Shown piece after piece: positions 57,402 to 64,000 of a DNA stretch of 64,000 nt. Both the position numbers and the translations under genes were made by a program. Numbering within the stretch: position 1 is the stretch's first letter; each line of letters starts with the position of its first letter. This stretch comes from Paludibacterium paludis (lineage in GTDB: Bacteria; Pseudomonadota; Gammaproteobacteria; Burkholderiales; Chromobacteriaceae). The notes beneath the pieces are model-generated. The model searched no databases and had not been told where the DNA came from. It was given only the letters and a program-made list of their open reading frames with translations. The DNA lies in contig NZ_CP069161.1 in the NCBI RefSeq assembly GCF_018802605.1, forward strand, positions 3,906,001 through 3,970,000, given 5' to 3'.

Positions 57402-58309
57402 GCCTTGCTCTCCAGAATGGGGGCGGTGGCGCGGTGCGCCACCCGGGCTTCGCGCACCCGTGCCTGCGAAGCCACGCCCTGCCGGTGGACACGCCATTCG
57501 AGCAGGGACTTGAGCACCAGCGTCAACAGGGCCAGCAGCGCGAGGATCGACGCGCACGCGAACGCGCCGACGAAGTTGTATTCGTTGTAAAGAATCTCGA
57601 CATGCAGCGGGATGGTATTGGTCTCGCCGCGAATGTGACCGGACACCACGCTCACCGCGCCGAACTCACCCATCGCCCTCGCGTTGGTCAGCAGCACGCC
57701 GTAGAGCAGCCCCCACTTGATATTGGGCAGCGTGACGCGGCGGAACATCTGCCAGCCGGAAGCGCCAAGCACCCGCGCGGCCTGCTCTTCCTCGTCCCCC
57801 TGGCTTTGCATCAGCGGGATCAGTTCCCTGGCCACGAAGGGAAAGGTCACGAAAACCGTCGCCAGCACAATGCCGGGCGTCGCGAAAATGATTTTGAAAC
57901 CGTGCGCTTCGAGCCATCCGCCCAGCGGGGAATTAAGGCCGAAGGCGGTGACCATCATCAGGCCTGCCACCACGGGAGATATCGAAAAAGGCAAATCGAT
58001 CAACGTGATCAGGAAACTTTTGCCGCGAAACTCGAAACGCGCGACAGCCCATGCCGTCGCCAGGCCGAACACCGTGTTCAGCGGCACTGCGATGAGCGCG
58101 GTCACCAGAGTCAGGGACACGGCCGCGCGCGCCTCGGGTTCCAGCAAGGCAGCCAGATACAAACCCCAACCCCGCGACAGCGCCTCGTAGAACACCGCGA
58201 TGAGCGGCGCGAACAGGAACACAGCAAGAAAACCCAGCGCGGCGCAGGTCAGCGCAACCCTTACGGGACGGGACTCGGTGGTAACGACGGCGGGAACGGA
58301 ATTCGGCAT
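57398..58309 (-). CDS. cysW: Sulfate ABC permease CysW
   Basis: 303-aa inner-membrane permease with six helices. The EAA cytoplasmic loop reads [28 protein letters not shown], and [15 protein letters not shown] and [17 protein letters not shown] are typical of CysW. The ATG at 58309 is 8 bp after cysT; the longer frame upstream runs inside cysT and was rejected. Confidence 0.95.
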   Translation of the reverse strand: MPNSVPAVVTTESRPVRVALTCAALGFLAVFLFAPLIAVFYEALSRGWGLYLAALLEPEARAAVSLTLVTALIAVPLNTVFGLATAWAVARFEFRGKSFLITLIDLPFSISPVVAGLMMVTAFGLNSPLGGWLEAHGFKIIFATPGIVLATVFVTFPFVARELIPLMQSQGDEEEQAARVLGASGWQMFRRVTLPNIKWGLLYGVLLTNARAMGEFGAVSVVSGHIRGETNTIPLHVEILYNEYNFVGAFACASILALLALLTLVLKSLLEWRVHRQGVASQARVREARVAHRATAPILESKA

Positions 58310-58317
58310 GGCGTACC

Positions 58318-59157
58318 TCAGCGACGGGCCAGGTGGCGGCGGGAGAACCACCACTGCAGGGTATTGATGGCCAGCAGCAGGACAAAGGAAATGACCAGCA
58401 TCACCAGCGCCACCGCCGTGGCGCCATGCTGGTCGTACTGGTCGAGCTTGGACAGAATGATCAGCGGCGCGATTTCCGACACCATCGGAATGTTTCCGGC
58501 GATGAACACCACCGAGCCGAATTCGCCGGTGGCGCGCGCGAAGGCCAGCGTCACCCCGGTCAACAGGGAAGGCAGCACCGTCGGCAGGATCACGCGGCGC
58601 ACAGTCGCGAGGCGGCTCGCGCCCAGGCAGGCGGCGGCTTCCTCGAGCTCCTTTTCCAGATCCTCCAGCACCGGCTGAACGGTGCGCACCACGAAGGGCA
58701 GTCCGATGAAGGTCAACGCCACAACAATGCCCAACGGCGTGAACGCCACCTTTATTCCCCAGGCCGCGAACCATTGCCCGAACGCGCCATTGGGCGCATA
58801 AAGCGATGTCAGCGCGATACCGGCCACGGCGGTCGGCAGAGCGAACGGCAGATCCACCATCGCATCGACAACACGCTTGCCGGGAAACGGGTAACGCACC
58901 AGTACCCAGGCGACCAGCAGGCCGAACACCGCGTTGATCAGCGCCGCCACGGCGGAGGCCATGAACGACAGACGCAGCGAGGCGATGACCCGGTCGGTGC
59001 CGACGGTGTGCCAGAAGGCCGGCCATCCCATCGATACGGTGGAGGCCAGCAACGCGGCCAGTGGCAACACGACGATAAGGCCCAGCCAGAACACCCCCAT
59101 GCCGAATGTCAAACCGAAACCGGGCAATACGCTATGGCGCCGGGCAAGCAATGTCAT
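58318..59157 (-). CDS. cysT: Sulfate ABC permease CysT (CysU)
   Basis: 279-aa inner-membrane permease partner of CysW. Six helices, DLPFALPTAVAGIALTSLYA, an EAA loop (KELEEAAACLGASRLATVRRVILP) and ATGEFGSVVFIAGNIP are typical. It lies between sbp (18 bp) and cysW (8 bp) in the usual order sbp-cysT-cysW-cysA. Confidence 0.95.
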   Translation of the reverse strand: MTLLARRHSVLPGFGLTFGMGVFWLGLIVVLPLAALLASTVSMGWPAFWHTVGTDRVIASLRLSFMASAVAALINAVFGLLVAWVLVRYPFPGKRVVDAMVDLPFALPTAVAGIALTSLYAPNGAFGQWFAAWGIKVAFTPLGIVVALTFIGLPFVVRTVQPVLEDLEKELEEAAACLGASRLATVRRVILPTVLPSLLTGVTLAFARATGEFGSVVFIAGNIPMVSEIAPLIILSKLDQYDQHGATAVALVMLVISFVLLLAINTLQWWFSRRHLARR

Positions 59158-59175
59158 CGTAACCTCGCGTCCCTG

Positions 59176-60171
59176 TCAGCGGGCGTAAATCTGGTCGAAC
59201 ACGCCGCCATCGGCGAAGTGGGTGCGGGCGGCCGCCTGCCACGAACCAAAAACACCGGCGACCGTGAAGGTCTTCACGTAGGGAAACTGGGCCGCGTATT
59301 TCTGCAGCACGCCCTTGTCTCGCGGCCGCAGGAAATTCTGCGCCGCGATTGTTTGTCCTTCGGGACTCCACAACCACTTCAGATAGGCTTCGGCCGTCTT
59401 GCGGGTCCCTTTCTTGTCGACCACCCGGTCGACCACCGCCACCGGATTCTCGGCGAGGATGGACACGGACGGATAAACCAGTTCGAACTGGCCGCGTCCG
59501 AATTCGCGGGAAATCATTTCGGCCTCGTTCTCGAAGGTCACGAGCACGTCCCCGATCTGGCGCTGCATGAAGGTCGTGGTCGCCGCGCGGCCCCCGGTAT
59601 CGAGCACCGGCACATTGCGGAACAGGCGGGTCACCAGATCGCGCGCCCGTGCCTCGCTGCCGCCGGGCGACTTGAGCGCGTAGCCCCACGCGGCCAGGTA
59701 GGTATAACGGCCGTTGCCGGACGTCTTGGGATTGGGCACCACCACCTGAACGCCCTGTCGGGCAAGATCGTTCCAGTCGCGGATGTGCTTGGGATTGCCC
59801 TTGCGCACCAGGAAAACCGTCGTCGAGGTGAACGGCACGGACTGGTCGGGAAGACGCGAGGACCAATTGGCGGAAATCAGGCCACGGGAGGCCACAAGAT
59901 CGATATCGGTGGCCTGGTTCATGGTGATCACGTCGGCCTGCAGGCCGCCCGCCACCGACATCGCCTGCTTGGACGATCCGCCATGCGACTGCTGGATCAC
60001 GACCGTCTCGCCGCCTTGCGCCTTCCAGGCCTTCTGGAAGGCCGGATTGTAATCCTTGTAAAAATCGCGCATCACGTCGTAACTGACGTTCAGCAAAGTG
60101 ACATCGGCCAGGGCCGGACGCGCCAGGGAGCCGGCCGTCACGACGGCCGCGGCAAGAAGTCGCACGAACAT
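59176..60171 (-). CDS. sbp: Periplasmic sulfate-binding protein
   Basis: 331-aa binding protein: signal peptide (RLLAAAVVTAGSLARPALA), then TLLNVSYDVMRDFYKDYNPAFQ, QSHGGSSKQA, and VPNPKTSGNGRYTYLAAWGYAL, all typical of Sbp/CysP. It delivers sulfate to CysTWA and is first in the operon. The 5' region is very AT-rich, as expected for a CysB-activated promoter. Confidence 0.94.
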   Translation of the reverse strand: MFVRLLAAAVVTAGSLARPALADVTLLNVSYDVMRDFYKDYNPAFQKAWKAQGGETVVIQQSHGGSSKQAMSVAGGLQADVITMNQATDIDLVASRGLISANWSSRLPDQSVPFTSTTVFLVRKGNPKHIRDWNDLARQGVQVVVPNPKTSGNGRYTYLAAWGYALKSPGGSEARARDLVTRLFRNVPVLDTGGRAATTTFMQRQIGDVLVTFENEAEMISREFGRGQFELVYPSVSILAENPVAVVDRVVDKKGTRKTAEAYLKWLWSPEGQTIAAQNFLRPRDKGVLQKYAAQFPYVKTFTVAGVFGSWQAAARTHFADGGVFDQIYAR

Positions 60172-60206
60172 GAAAACGCCTTTTCAATCAAGGTGATGGT
60201 TCGGCC

Positions 60207-60275
60207 ACTATACCCAACGCTCTTTTATATCGATAAATAATATTAAGTAATACCTTTATCAAAAACAGCGATAAA
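60207..60275 (-). promoter_or_regulatory. sbp promoter with AT-rich activator region
   Basis: Minus-strand TATAGT (-10, 60207-60212) lacks a good -35, and the next 60 bp upstream are very AT-rich (ATTATTTATCGATATAAAAG). This pattern suits an activator-dependent promoter, probably CysB; no exact CysB motif can be confirmed by eye. Confidence 0.45.
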
Positions 60276-60421
60276 GCATTTCTCCCTTGCCGGTCAGGAA
60301 AAAATTGTGCGCGGGCGGGAACTCTACCCAGGGGCGGCGACTCTATGTCTGGCATTCTGTAGTAACGAGCCCTTCGGGTTTGTTCAGTTTTCGATTGCGT
60401 TTTGACTTCCTGCTATTAATA
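60276..60421 (+). other. Non-coding gap, possible small RNA
   Basis: There is no protein gene between sbp and the chemoreceptor. The plus strand has a small UUCG-capped hairpin (AGCCC-TTCG-GGTTT, near 60380-60395), and the gap ends in a strong plus-strand terminator although no plus-strand gene precedes it. No known RNA family was recognised and no clear promoter was found. Confidence 0.4.
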
Positions 60422-60448
60422 CCGGGCCCCACTGGCCCGGTTTTTTTT
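60422..60448 (+). terminator. Strong plus-strand terminator
   Basis: CCGGGCC pairs with GGCCCGG around a 5-base loop, followed by eight T residues. It is oriented to stop plus-strand transcripts from the non-coding gap. Confidence 0.85.
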
Positions 60449-60486
60449 CACCAGCCACCCCATTTGTAAGCATTTACCGTAAAATA

Positions 60487-60505
60487 CCCCTATAAAAAGG
60501 GGGGG
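60487..60505 (+). promoter_or_regulatory. Ribosome site in a possible hairpin before the chemoreceptor
   Basis: CCCC-TATAAAAA-GGGG: the G-run that should serve as ribosome-binding site, about 9 bases before the ATG at 60514, can pair with an upstream C-run and might limit translation. Confidence 0.35.
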
Positions 60506-60513
60506 CTTTCCCA

Positions 60514-62388
60514 ATGAAAACACTGAAAGCGCGCCTGATCGCGCTCAATACCCTGCTGATGGTCGTCACGGGGTTGGTTCTGGTGTCGTTGTCCATCGTC
60601 AACATGCGCGGGGAGATCCTGCAGGGGGTCGACCGGGAGTTCGCCGCGCTGCTCGGCGGCCAAACCGCGGTGGTGCGCACCTGGGTCGCGGAAAAAACCG
60701 CGCATATCGCGAATCAGGCCGATATCGCCGCCGAGGCGGACGCGTTGCGTTTCTTGCGCCAAGGCGCGAAAAGCGGCGGTTTCTTCGTCAATTACATCGG
60801 TTTCTCCGACGGCCGGACGGTGTTTTCCGATGGCTGGCAGGCGCCCGCCGACTACAACGCGCCATCCCGGGACTGGTACCGGCAAGCCACCGCCGCGGGC
60901 CGGCCGATCGTCACCCGCCCCTATCTTGACGAAGCCACCAAAAAACTGACCGTGACACTCGCCGCGCCGTTCGCGGGACCGGCCGGAACCGGCGTGGTCG
61001 CCGGCGACGTCTTCGTCGGCGAACTGGTCCGCTCGGTGCTGCAAGCCAAACCGCGCGGCGACGGGCTGACATTCATCGTCGACCGCAAGGGCACGATCAT
61101 CGCCCACCCCAAGGCCGATCTCGCACTCACGCCCATCGCGGCCGTCGCCCCTGAACTGGACGGCCCCGCGCTGGAGGCGATGGCCGGCAATCCCGCCACG
61201 CGCGAAGTCACGGTGGATGGGCGCGTTCAATTGATGGCGCTGCAACCGATCCCCGGCACCGACTGGCTGATGGGCGCGCAGACCGATAAAGCGGCCATCC
61301 TCGCGCCGCTCGACCGCCTTGTGGCGACGGTCGCCGGCCTGTCCGCGGTGGCGATCCTGCTGATGATTCCCCTGTCCGGATGGGTATTCGGGCGCATGCT
61401 GCGCGGACTGGCCGACCTGCAGGCAGCCATGACCCGCATCGCCGGCGAGGACGCCGACCTGAGCTGCCGGCTCAAGGATGACGGACAGGACGAGATCGCC
61501 GCGACCGCGCGCGCGTTCAATCTCTTCGTCGCCGGACTGAACACACTGTTCGGCAACCTCATGAAGCGGGCGACCGGACTGATCGGTGGTGTGGCCGACG
61601 GCAATCGCCTGATCGAATCGGCCGCCGCCGCCTCGCGCCAGATGGCCGACGCATCCTCGACCAATGCGGCGACGCTCGAGGAAATCACCGTCAGCATCGC
61701 CCATATCGCCGACAACGCGCTCAGCGCCGACGCGCTGGTGCAAAGTACCGGAGACACCCTCAGACAAAGCGCCGGAACGGCCAACCGGTTGTCCGCGCAG
61801 ATGCTCGACACGCTGGACCGGATCAGCCGGCTGGAATCCATGCTCGCCTCGCTGGGCAAGCGTTCCGAAGAAATCTCCGGCTCCACGGAGGAAATCCGCG
61901 ACATTGCCGACCAGACCAATCTTCTGGCGCTGAACGCCGCCATCGAAGCGGCGCGCGCCGGTGAACAGGGACGCGGCTTCTCGGTGGTGGCCGACGAGGT
62001 GCGCCAGCTCGCCGAACGCACGGCTCACGCCACACGCGACATCACCGCCCTGATCGGCGCCATCCATCAGGATACCGCCTGCGCGGTCGAAGATATTCGC
62101 AGCACGGCGGCGGCGGTGGCCGAAGGCGAGCGCCTCGGTCGGGAATCGGCGGACAGTATCGGCACGGTCGAGGCGGCGATGCGTGAAATCGCGGCCGCGA
62201 TGAACGCGATTTCACTGTCGACGCGCGAGCAGCACGAAGCCAGCGTCCAGCTCGCCCAGAGCACCGAAACCATCAACAATCAGGTGCAATCCAACGATGA
62301 GCTGCTGCAGCGGCTGTTCGCCGCCTTGCAACAACTGTCCAGGGAAGCGGGAGACATGGAGGCCGAACTCGAGCGCTTCAAGTTGTAA
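60514..62388 (+). CDS. Methyl-accepting chemotaxis protein with amino-acid-type dCache sensor
   Basis: 624-aa chemoreceptor. Helix about residues 8-28, periplasmic dCache_1 sensor (about 35-265), second helix (about 268-290), HAMP, and a cytoplasmic signalling hairpin with the tip [20 protein letters not shown]. The sensor carries the residue set of the amino-acid-binding dCache motif: Tyr114, Arg119, Trp121, Tyr122, then Tyr137 and Asp165. An amino-acid ligand is therefore predicted. The C-terminus lacks a CheR-docking pentapeptide (ends ELERFKL). It precedes proA. Confidence 0.92.
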   Translation: MKTLKARLIALNTLLMVVTGLVLVSLSIVNMRGEILQGVDREFAALLGGQTAVVRTWVAEKTAHIANQADIAAEADALRFLRQGAKSGGFFVNYIGFSDGRTVFSDGWQAPADYNAPSRDWYRQATAAGRPIVTRPYLDEATKKLTVTLAAPFAGPAGTGVVAGDVFVGELVRSVLQAKPRGDGLTFIVDRKGTIIAHPKADLALTPIAAVAPELDGPALEAMAGNPATREVTVDGRVQLMALQPIPGTDWLMGAQTDKAAILAPLDRLVATVAGLSAVAILLMIPLSGWVFGRMLRGLADLQAAMTRIAGEDADLSCRLKDDGQDEIAATARAFNLFVAGLNTLFGNLMKRATGLIGGVADGNRLIESAAAASRQMADASSTNAATLEEITVSIAHIADNALSADALVQSTGDTLRQSAGTANRLSAQMLDTLDRISRLESMLASLGKRSEEISGSTEEIRDIADQTNLLALNAAIEAARAGEQGRGFSVVADEVRQLAERTAHATRDITALIGAIHQDTACAVEDIRSTAAAVAEGERLGRESADSIGTVEAAMREIAAAMNAISLSTREQHEASVQLAQSTETINNQVQSNDELLQRLFAALQQLSREAGDMEAELERFKL

Positions 62389-62460
62389 CGCGGCATTGTC
62401 TTTTGCCGGAATGGTCGGTTAAGCTGAAATCATTACAGTATCCGCTGCGCGATTACCGCC

Positions 62461-63726
62461 ATGAACATCGAGATCAAAGAGTATATGCACCGGCTGGGCT
62501 CGGCCGCGCGCAAGGCCGGCCACGCGCTGGCAAGGGCCGACACCCGTCAGAAAAACATGGCGCTGAACGCCATCGCCTCGTTCATCGAGCGCGATGTCGA
62601 CGCTCTGCTCGAAGCCAACGCAAAGGATCTCGCCGCGGCCGAAGCGGCCGGGCTGGATGCCGCGCTGACCGACCGCCTGCGCCTGACCGCCGCGACGGTC
62701 GCCCAAATGGCCGAAGGTGTCCGCCAGGTCGCCGCCCTGCCCGATCCGGTTGGTGAAATGAGCGATTTTTCCTATCGGCCGTCAGGTATCCAGGTCGGCA
62801 AGATGCGCGTGCCGCTCGGCGTCATCGGCATCATCTACGAGTCACGTCCCAATGTGACGGCGGACGCCGCCGCCCTGTGCCTCAAATCCGGCAACGCCAC
62901 CATCCTGCGCGGCGGCTCGGAAGCCTTCCACAGCAACCAGGCCATCGCCCGCTGCGTGCATGAAGGACTGCGCTTCGCCGATCTTCCGCCCGCGGCCGTG
63001 CAGGTCGTGGAAACCACCGACCGCGCGGCGGTCGGCGAGCTGATCACACTATCGGAATTTGTGGACGTCATCGTACCGCGCGGCGGCAAGGGACTGATCG
63101 AGCGCATCAGCCGGGAAGCCCGTGTACCGGTCATCAAACACCTTGACGGCAACTGCCATGTTTTCATCGATGACGCCGCCAATCCAGACAAGGCGCTCGC
63201 TATCGCGGTCAACGCCAAGACACACCGCTACGGCACCTGCAACACCATGGAAACGCTGCTGGTGCACGAAGCCTTCGCCAATTACATTTTGCCCGAACTG
63301 GCCGAGCGATTCGCCGCCAAAGGGGTTGAACTCAGAGGGTGCGGACGCACGCGCGCCATCCTCGGCGACCGCGTCGCGGAAGCCGGCGAAGAGGACTGGA
63401 GCACGGAGTACCTCGCGCCGATCCTCGCCATCCGGGTGGTCAAGGGACTGGACGAAGCCATCGCGCACATCAATCACTACGGCAGCCACCATACCGATGC
63501 GATCGTCACCGAGGATTACTCGCGCGCGCGCCGTTTCCTGCGCGAAGTCGACTCCTCGAGCGTGATGGTCAACGCCAGCACGCGCTTCGCCGACGGGTTC
63601 GAGTACGGACTGGGCGCGGAGATCGGCATTTCCACCGACAAAATCCATGCGCGCGGTCCCGTCGGTCTCAAGGGACTGACCAGTGAAAAATGGGTCGTGC
63701 TCGGAGAGGGTCAGATCCGCGAGTGA
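62461..63726 (+). CDS. proA: Gamma-glutamyl phosphate reductase
   Basis: 421-aa ProA for proline synthesis. [42 protein letters not shown], the catalytic cysteine in [14 protein letters not shown], and [16 protein letters not shown] [17 protein letters not shown] are present. No proB is adjacent. The ribosome site before the ATG is weak. It ends before a strong terminator and the DnaA-box region. Confidence 0.96.
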   Translation: MNIEIKEYMHRLGSAARKAGHALARADTRQKNMALNAIASFIERDVDALLEANAKDLAAAEAAGLDAALTDRLRLTAATVAQMAEGVRQVAALPDPVGEMSDFSYRPSGIQVGKMRVPLGVIGIIYESRPNVTADAAALCLKSGNATILRGGSEAFHSNQAIARCVHEGLRFADLPPAAVQVVETTDRAAVGELITLSEFVDVIVPRGGKGLIERISREARVPVIKHLDGNCHVFIDDAANPDKALAIAVNAKTHRYGTCNTMETLLVHEAFANYILPELAERFAAKGVELRGCGRTRAILGDRVAEAGEEDWSTEYLAPILAIRVVKGLDEAIAHINHYGSHHTDAIVTEDYSRARRFLREVDSSSVMVNASTRFADGFEYGLGAEIGISTDKIHARGPVGLKGLTSEKWVVLGEGQIRE

Positions 63727-63740
63727 ACCGGATGACACGC

Positions 63741-63775
63741 ACGCCTGTGGACAGTTTTTCCACAGGCGTTTTTTT
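63741..63775 (+). terminator. Intrinsic terminator after proA
   Basis: A perfect 11-bp stem ACGCCTGTGGA / TCCACAGGCGT with a 7-base loop, followed by a seven-T run. Confidence 0.92.
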
Positions 63776-64000
63776 GTGGATTTCGTGGATAAAATGTATA
63801 CAAATTGTGGATAAGTTATTTACTTCTGTTGTAACTTGACGCTTGAAAACAAAAAAACCTGTGGATAATCATCAACTGACGACAGACAACGGTGGACACT
63901 GTGCAAAACCCCTGAATAAGCTGTGAATATCTCAAAAACATAAACAGATCACCCCTTGCCTTACCATCCGAATAAATGAAACTCGCCCACGAAAAAGTGC
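63775..64000. other. Probable replication origin (oriC): DnaA-box cluster
   Basis: Two perfect DnaA boxes TGTGGATAA (63806-63814 and 63860-63868), one near-perfect CGTGGATAA (63784-63792), and weaker TGTGGATTT (63775-63783), TGTGCAAAA (63900-63908) and TGTGAATAT (63922-63930), all in the same orientation. An AT-rich stretch (about 63791-63830) could be the unwinding element. No gene is seen to the window end; dnaA probably lies beyond it, but this is not shown. Confidence 0.78.

Noticed and set aside
63975..64000. ATG near the right edge as the start of dnaA
   Set aside because: The few codons (MKLAHEKV) do not resemble a DnaA start, and the frame is too short to judge.

Overview
The window is a stretch of bacterial chromosome, mostly dense GC-rich housekeeping DNA. 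Gene content and order point to a betaproteobacterium, most likely Neisseriales/Chromobacteriaceae. The evidence is a proteobacterial-type gshA-gshB pair, a DUF4390-ntrY-ntrX block beside rsmB, def-fmt next to a dprA-smg-topA run, a DUF3460 protein, a tol-pal cluster and dciA near secA. The genus is inference; no rRNA operon is present. No CRISPR array, insertion sequence or prophage was recognised. The right edge carries a cluster of DnaA boxes after proA, so it is probably the chromosomal origin (oriC).

Layout from left to right. 1-3.9 kb: the end of a TonB-dependent receptor, a secreted enterochelin-esterase-like hydrolase, and two tandem periplasmic solute-binding paralogues without a transporter. 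4.0-4.5 kb: a four-gene tRNA-Lys operon (CTT, TTT, CTT, TTT) with its own strong promoter and terminator. 4.5-9 kb: cutA, fxsA, a DUF167 gene, dps, a TonB-like gene, a thioesterase, a thioredoxin-like gene and moeB. 9-16.6 kb: ntrYX, a DUF4390 gene, rsmB, htpX, fmt and def. 16.7-21.4 kb: a LysM-less surface protein, a short dprA, smg and topA. 21.6-26.3 kb: a small membrane protein, dgkA, gshB, gshA, a PfkB kinase and a TlpA-type thioredoxin.

26.3-28.2 kb is the one clearly foreign-looking patch. It has low GC, a predicted arginine-type ADP-ribosyltransferase (toxin or effector) with recognisable R-ST-ExE residues, and about 730 bp without a gene. 28.2-34.8 kb: fadH with a palindrome inside its promoter, a DUF1294 gene, a lipase-like hydrolase, an acetyltransferase and purE-purK-purC. 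35-39 kb: tolR-tolA-tolB-pal-cpoB, without tolQ. 39-46.5 kb: an O-methyltransferase, a DUF3460 gene, a CHASE-GGDEF cyclase, a receiver-TPR protein, uvrD and a 2-oxoglutarate oxygenase. 46.7-56.3 kb: cysE, rng, maf, a lipoprotein, secA, phoD and dciA. 56.3-60.2 kb: the sulfate ABC importer sbp-cysT-cysW-cysA. 60.5-64 kb: a chemoreceptor with an amino-acid-sensing Cache motif, proA, then the putative origin.

Functional themes are iron acquisition and storage (receptor, esterase, TonB, Dps), thiol and sulfur metabolism (sulfate uptake, CysE, GshA/GshB, thioredoxins), envelope maintenance (Tol-Pal, SecA, HtpX, DgkA), translation start and tRNA supply (Def, Fmt, RsmB, tRNA-Lys), purine synthesis, and replication or repair (TopA, UvrD, DprA, DciA, oriC). 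The most unusual observations are the ADP-ribosyltransferase island, the NtrX with a decayed AAA+ motor, the tol operon without tolQ, and the operator-like palindromes inside the fadH and purE promoters.
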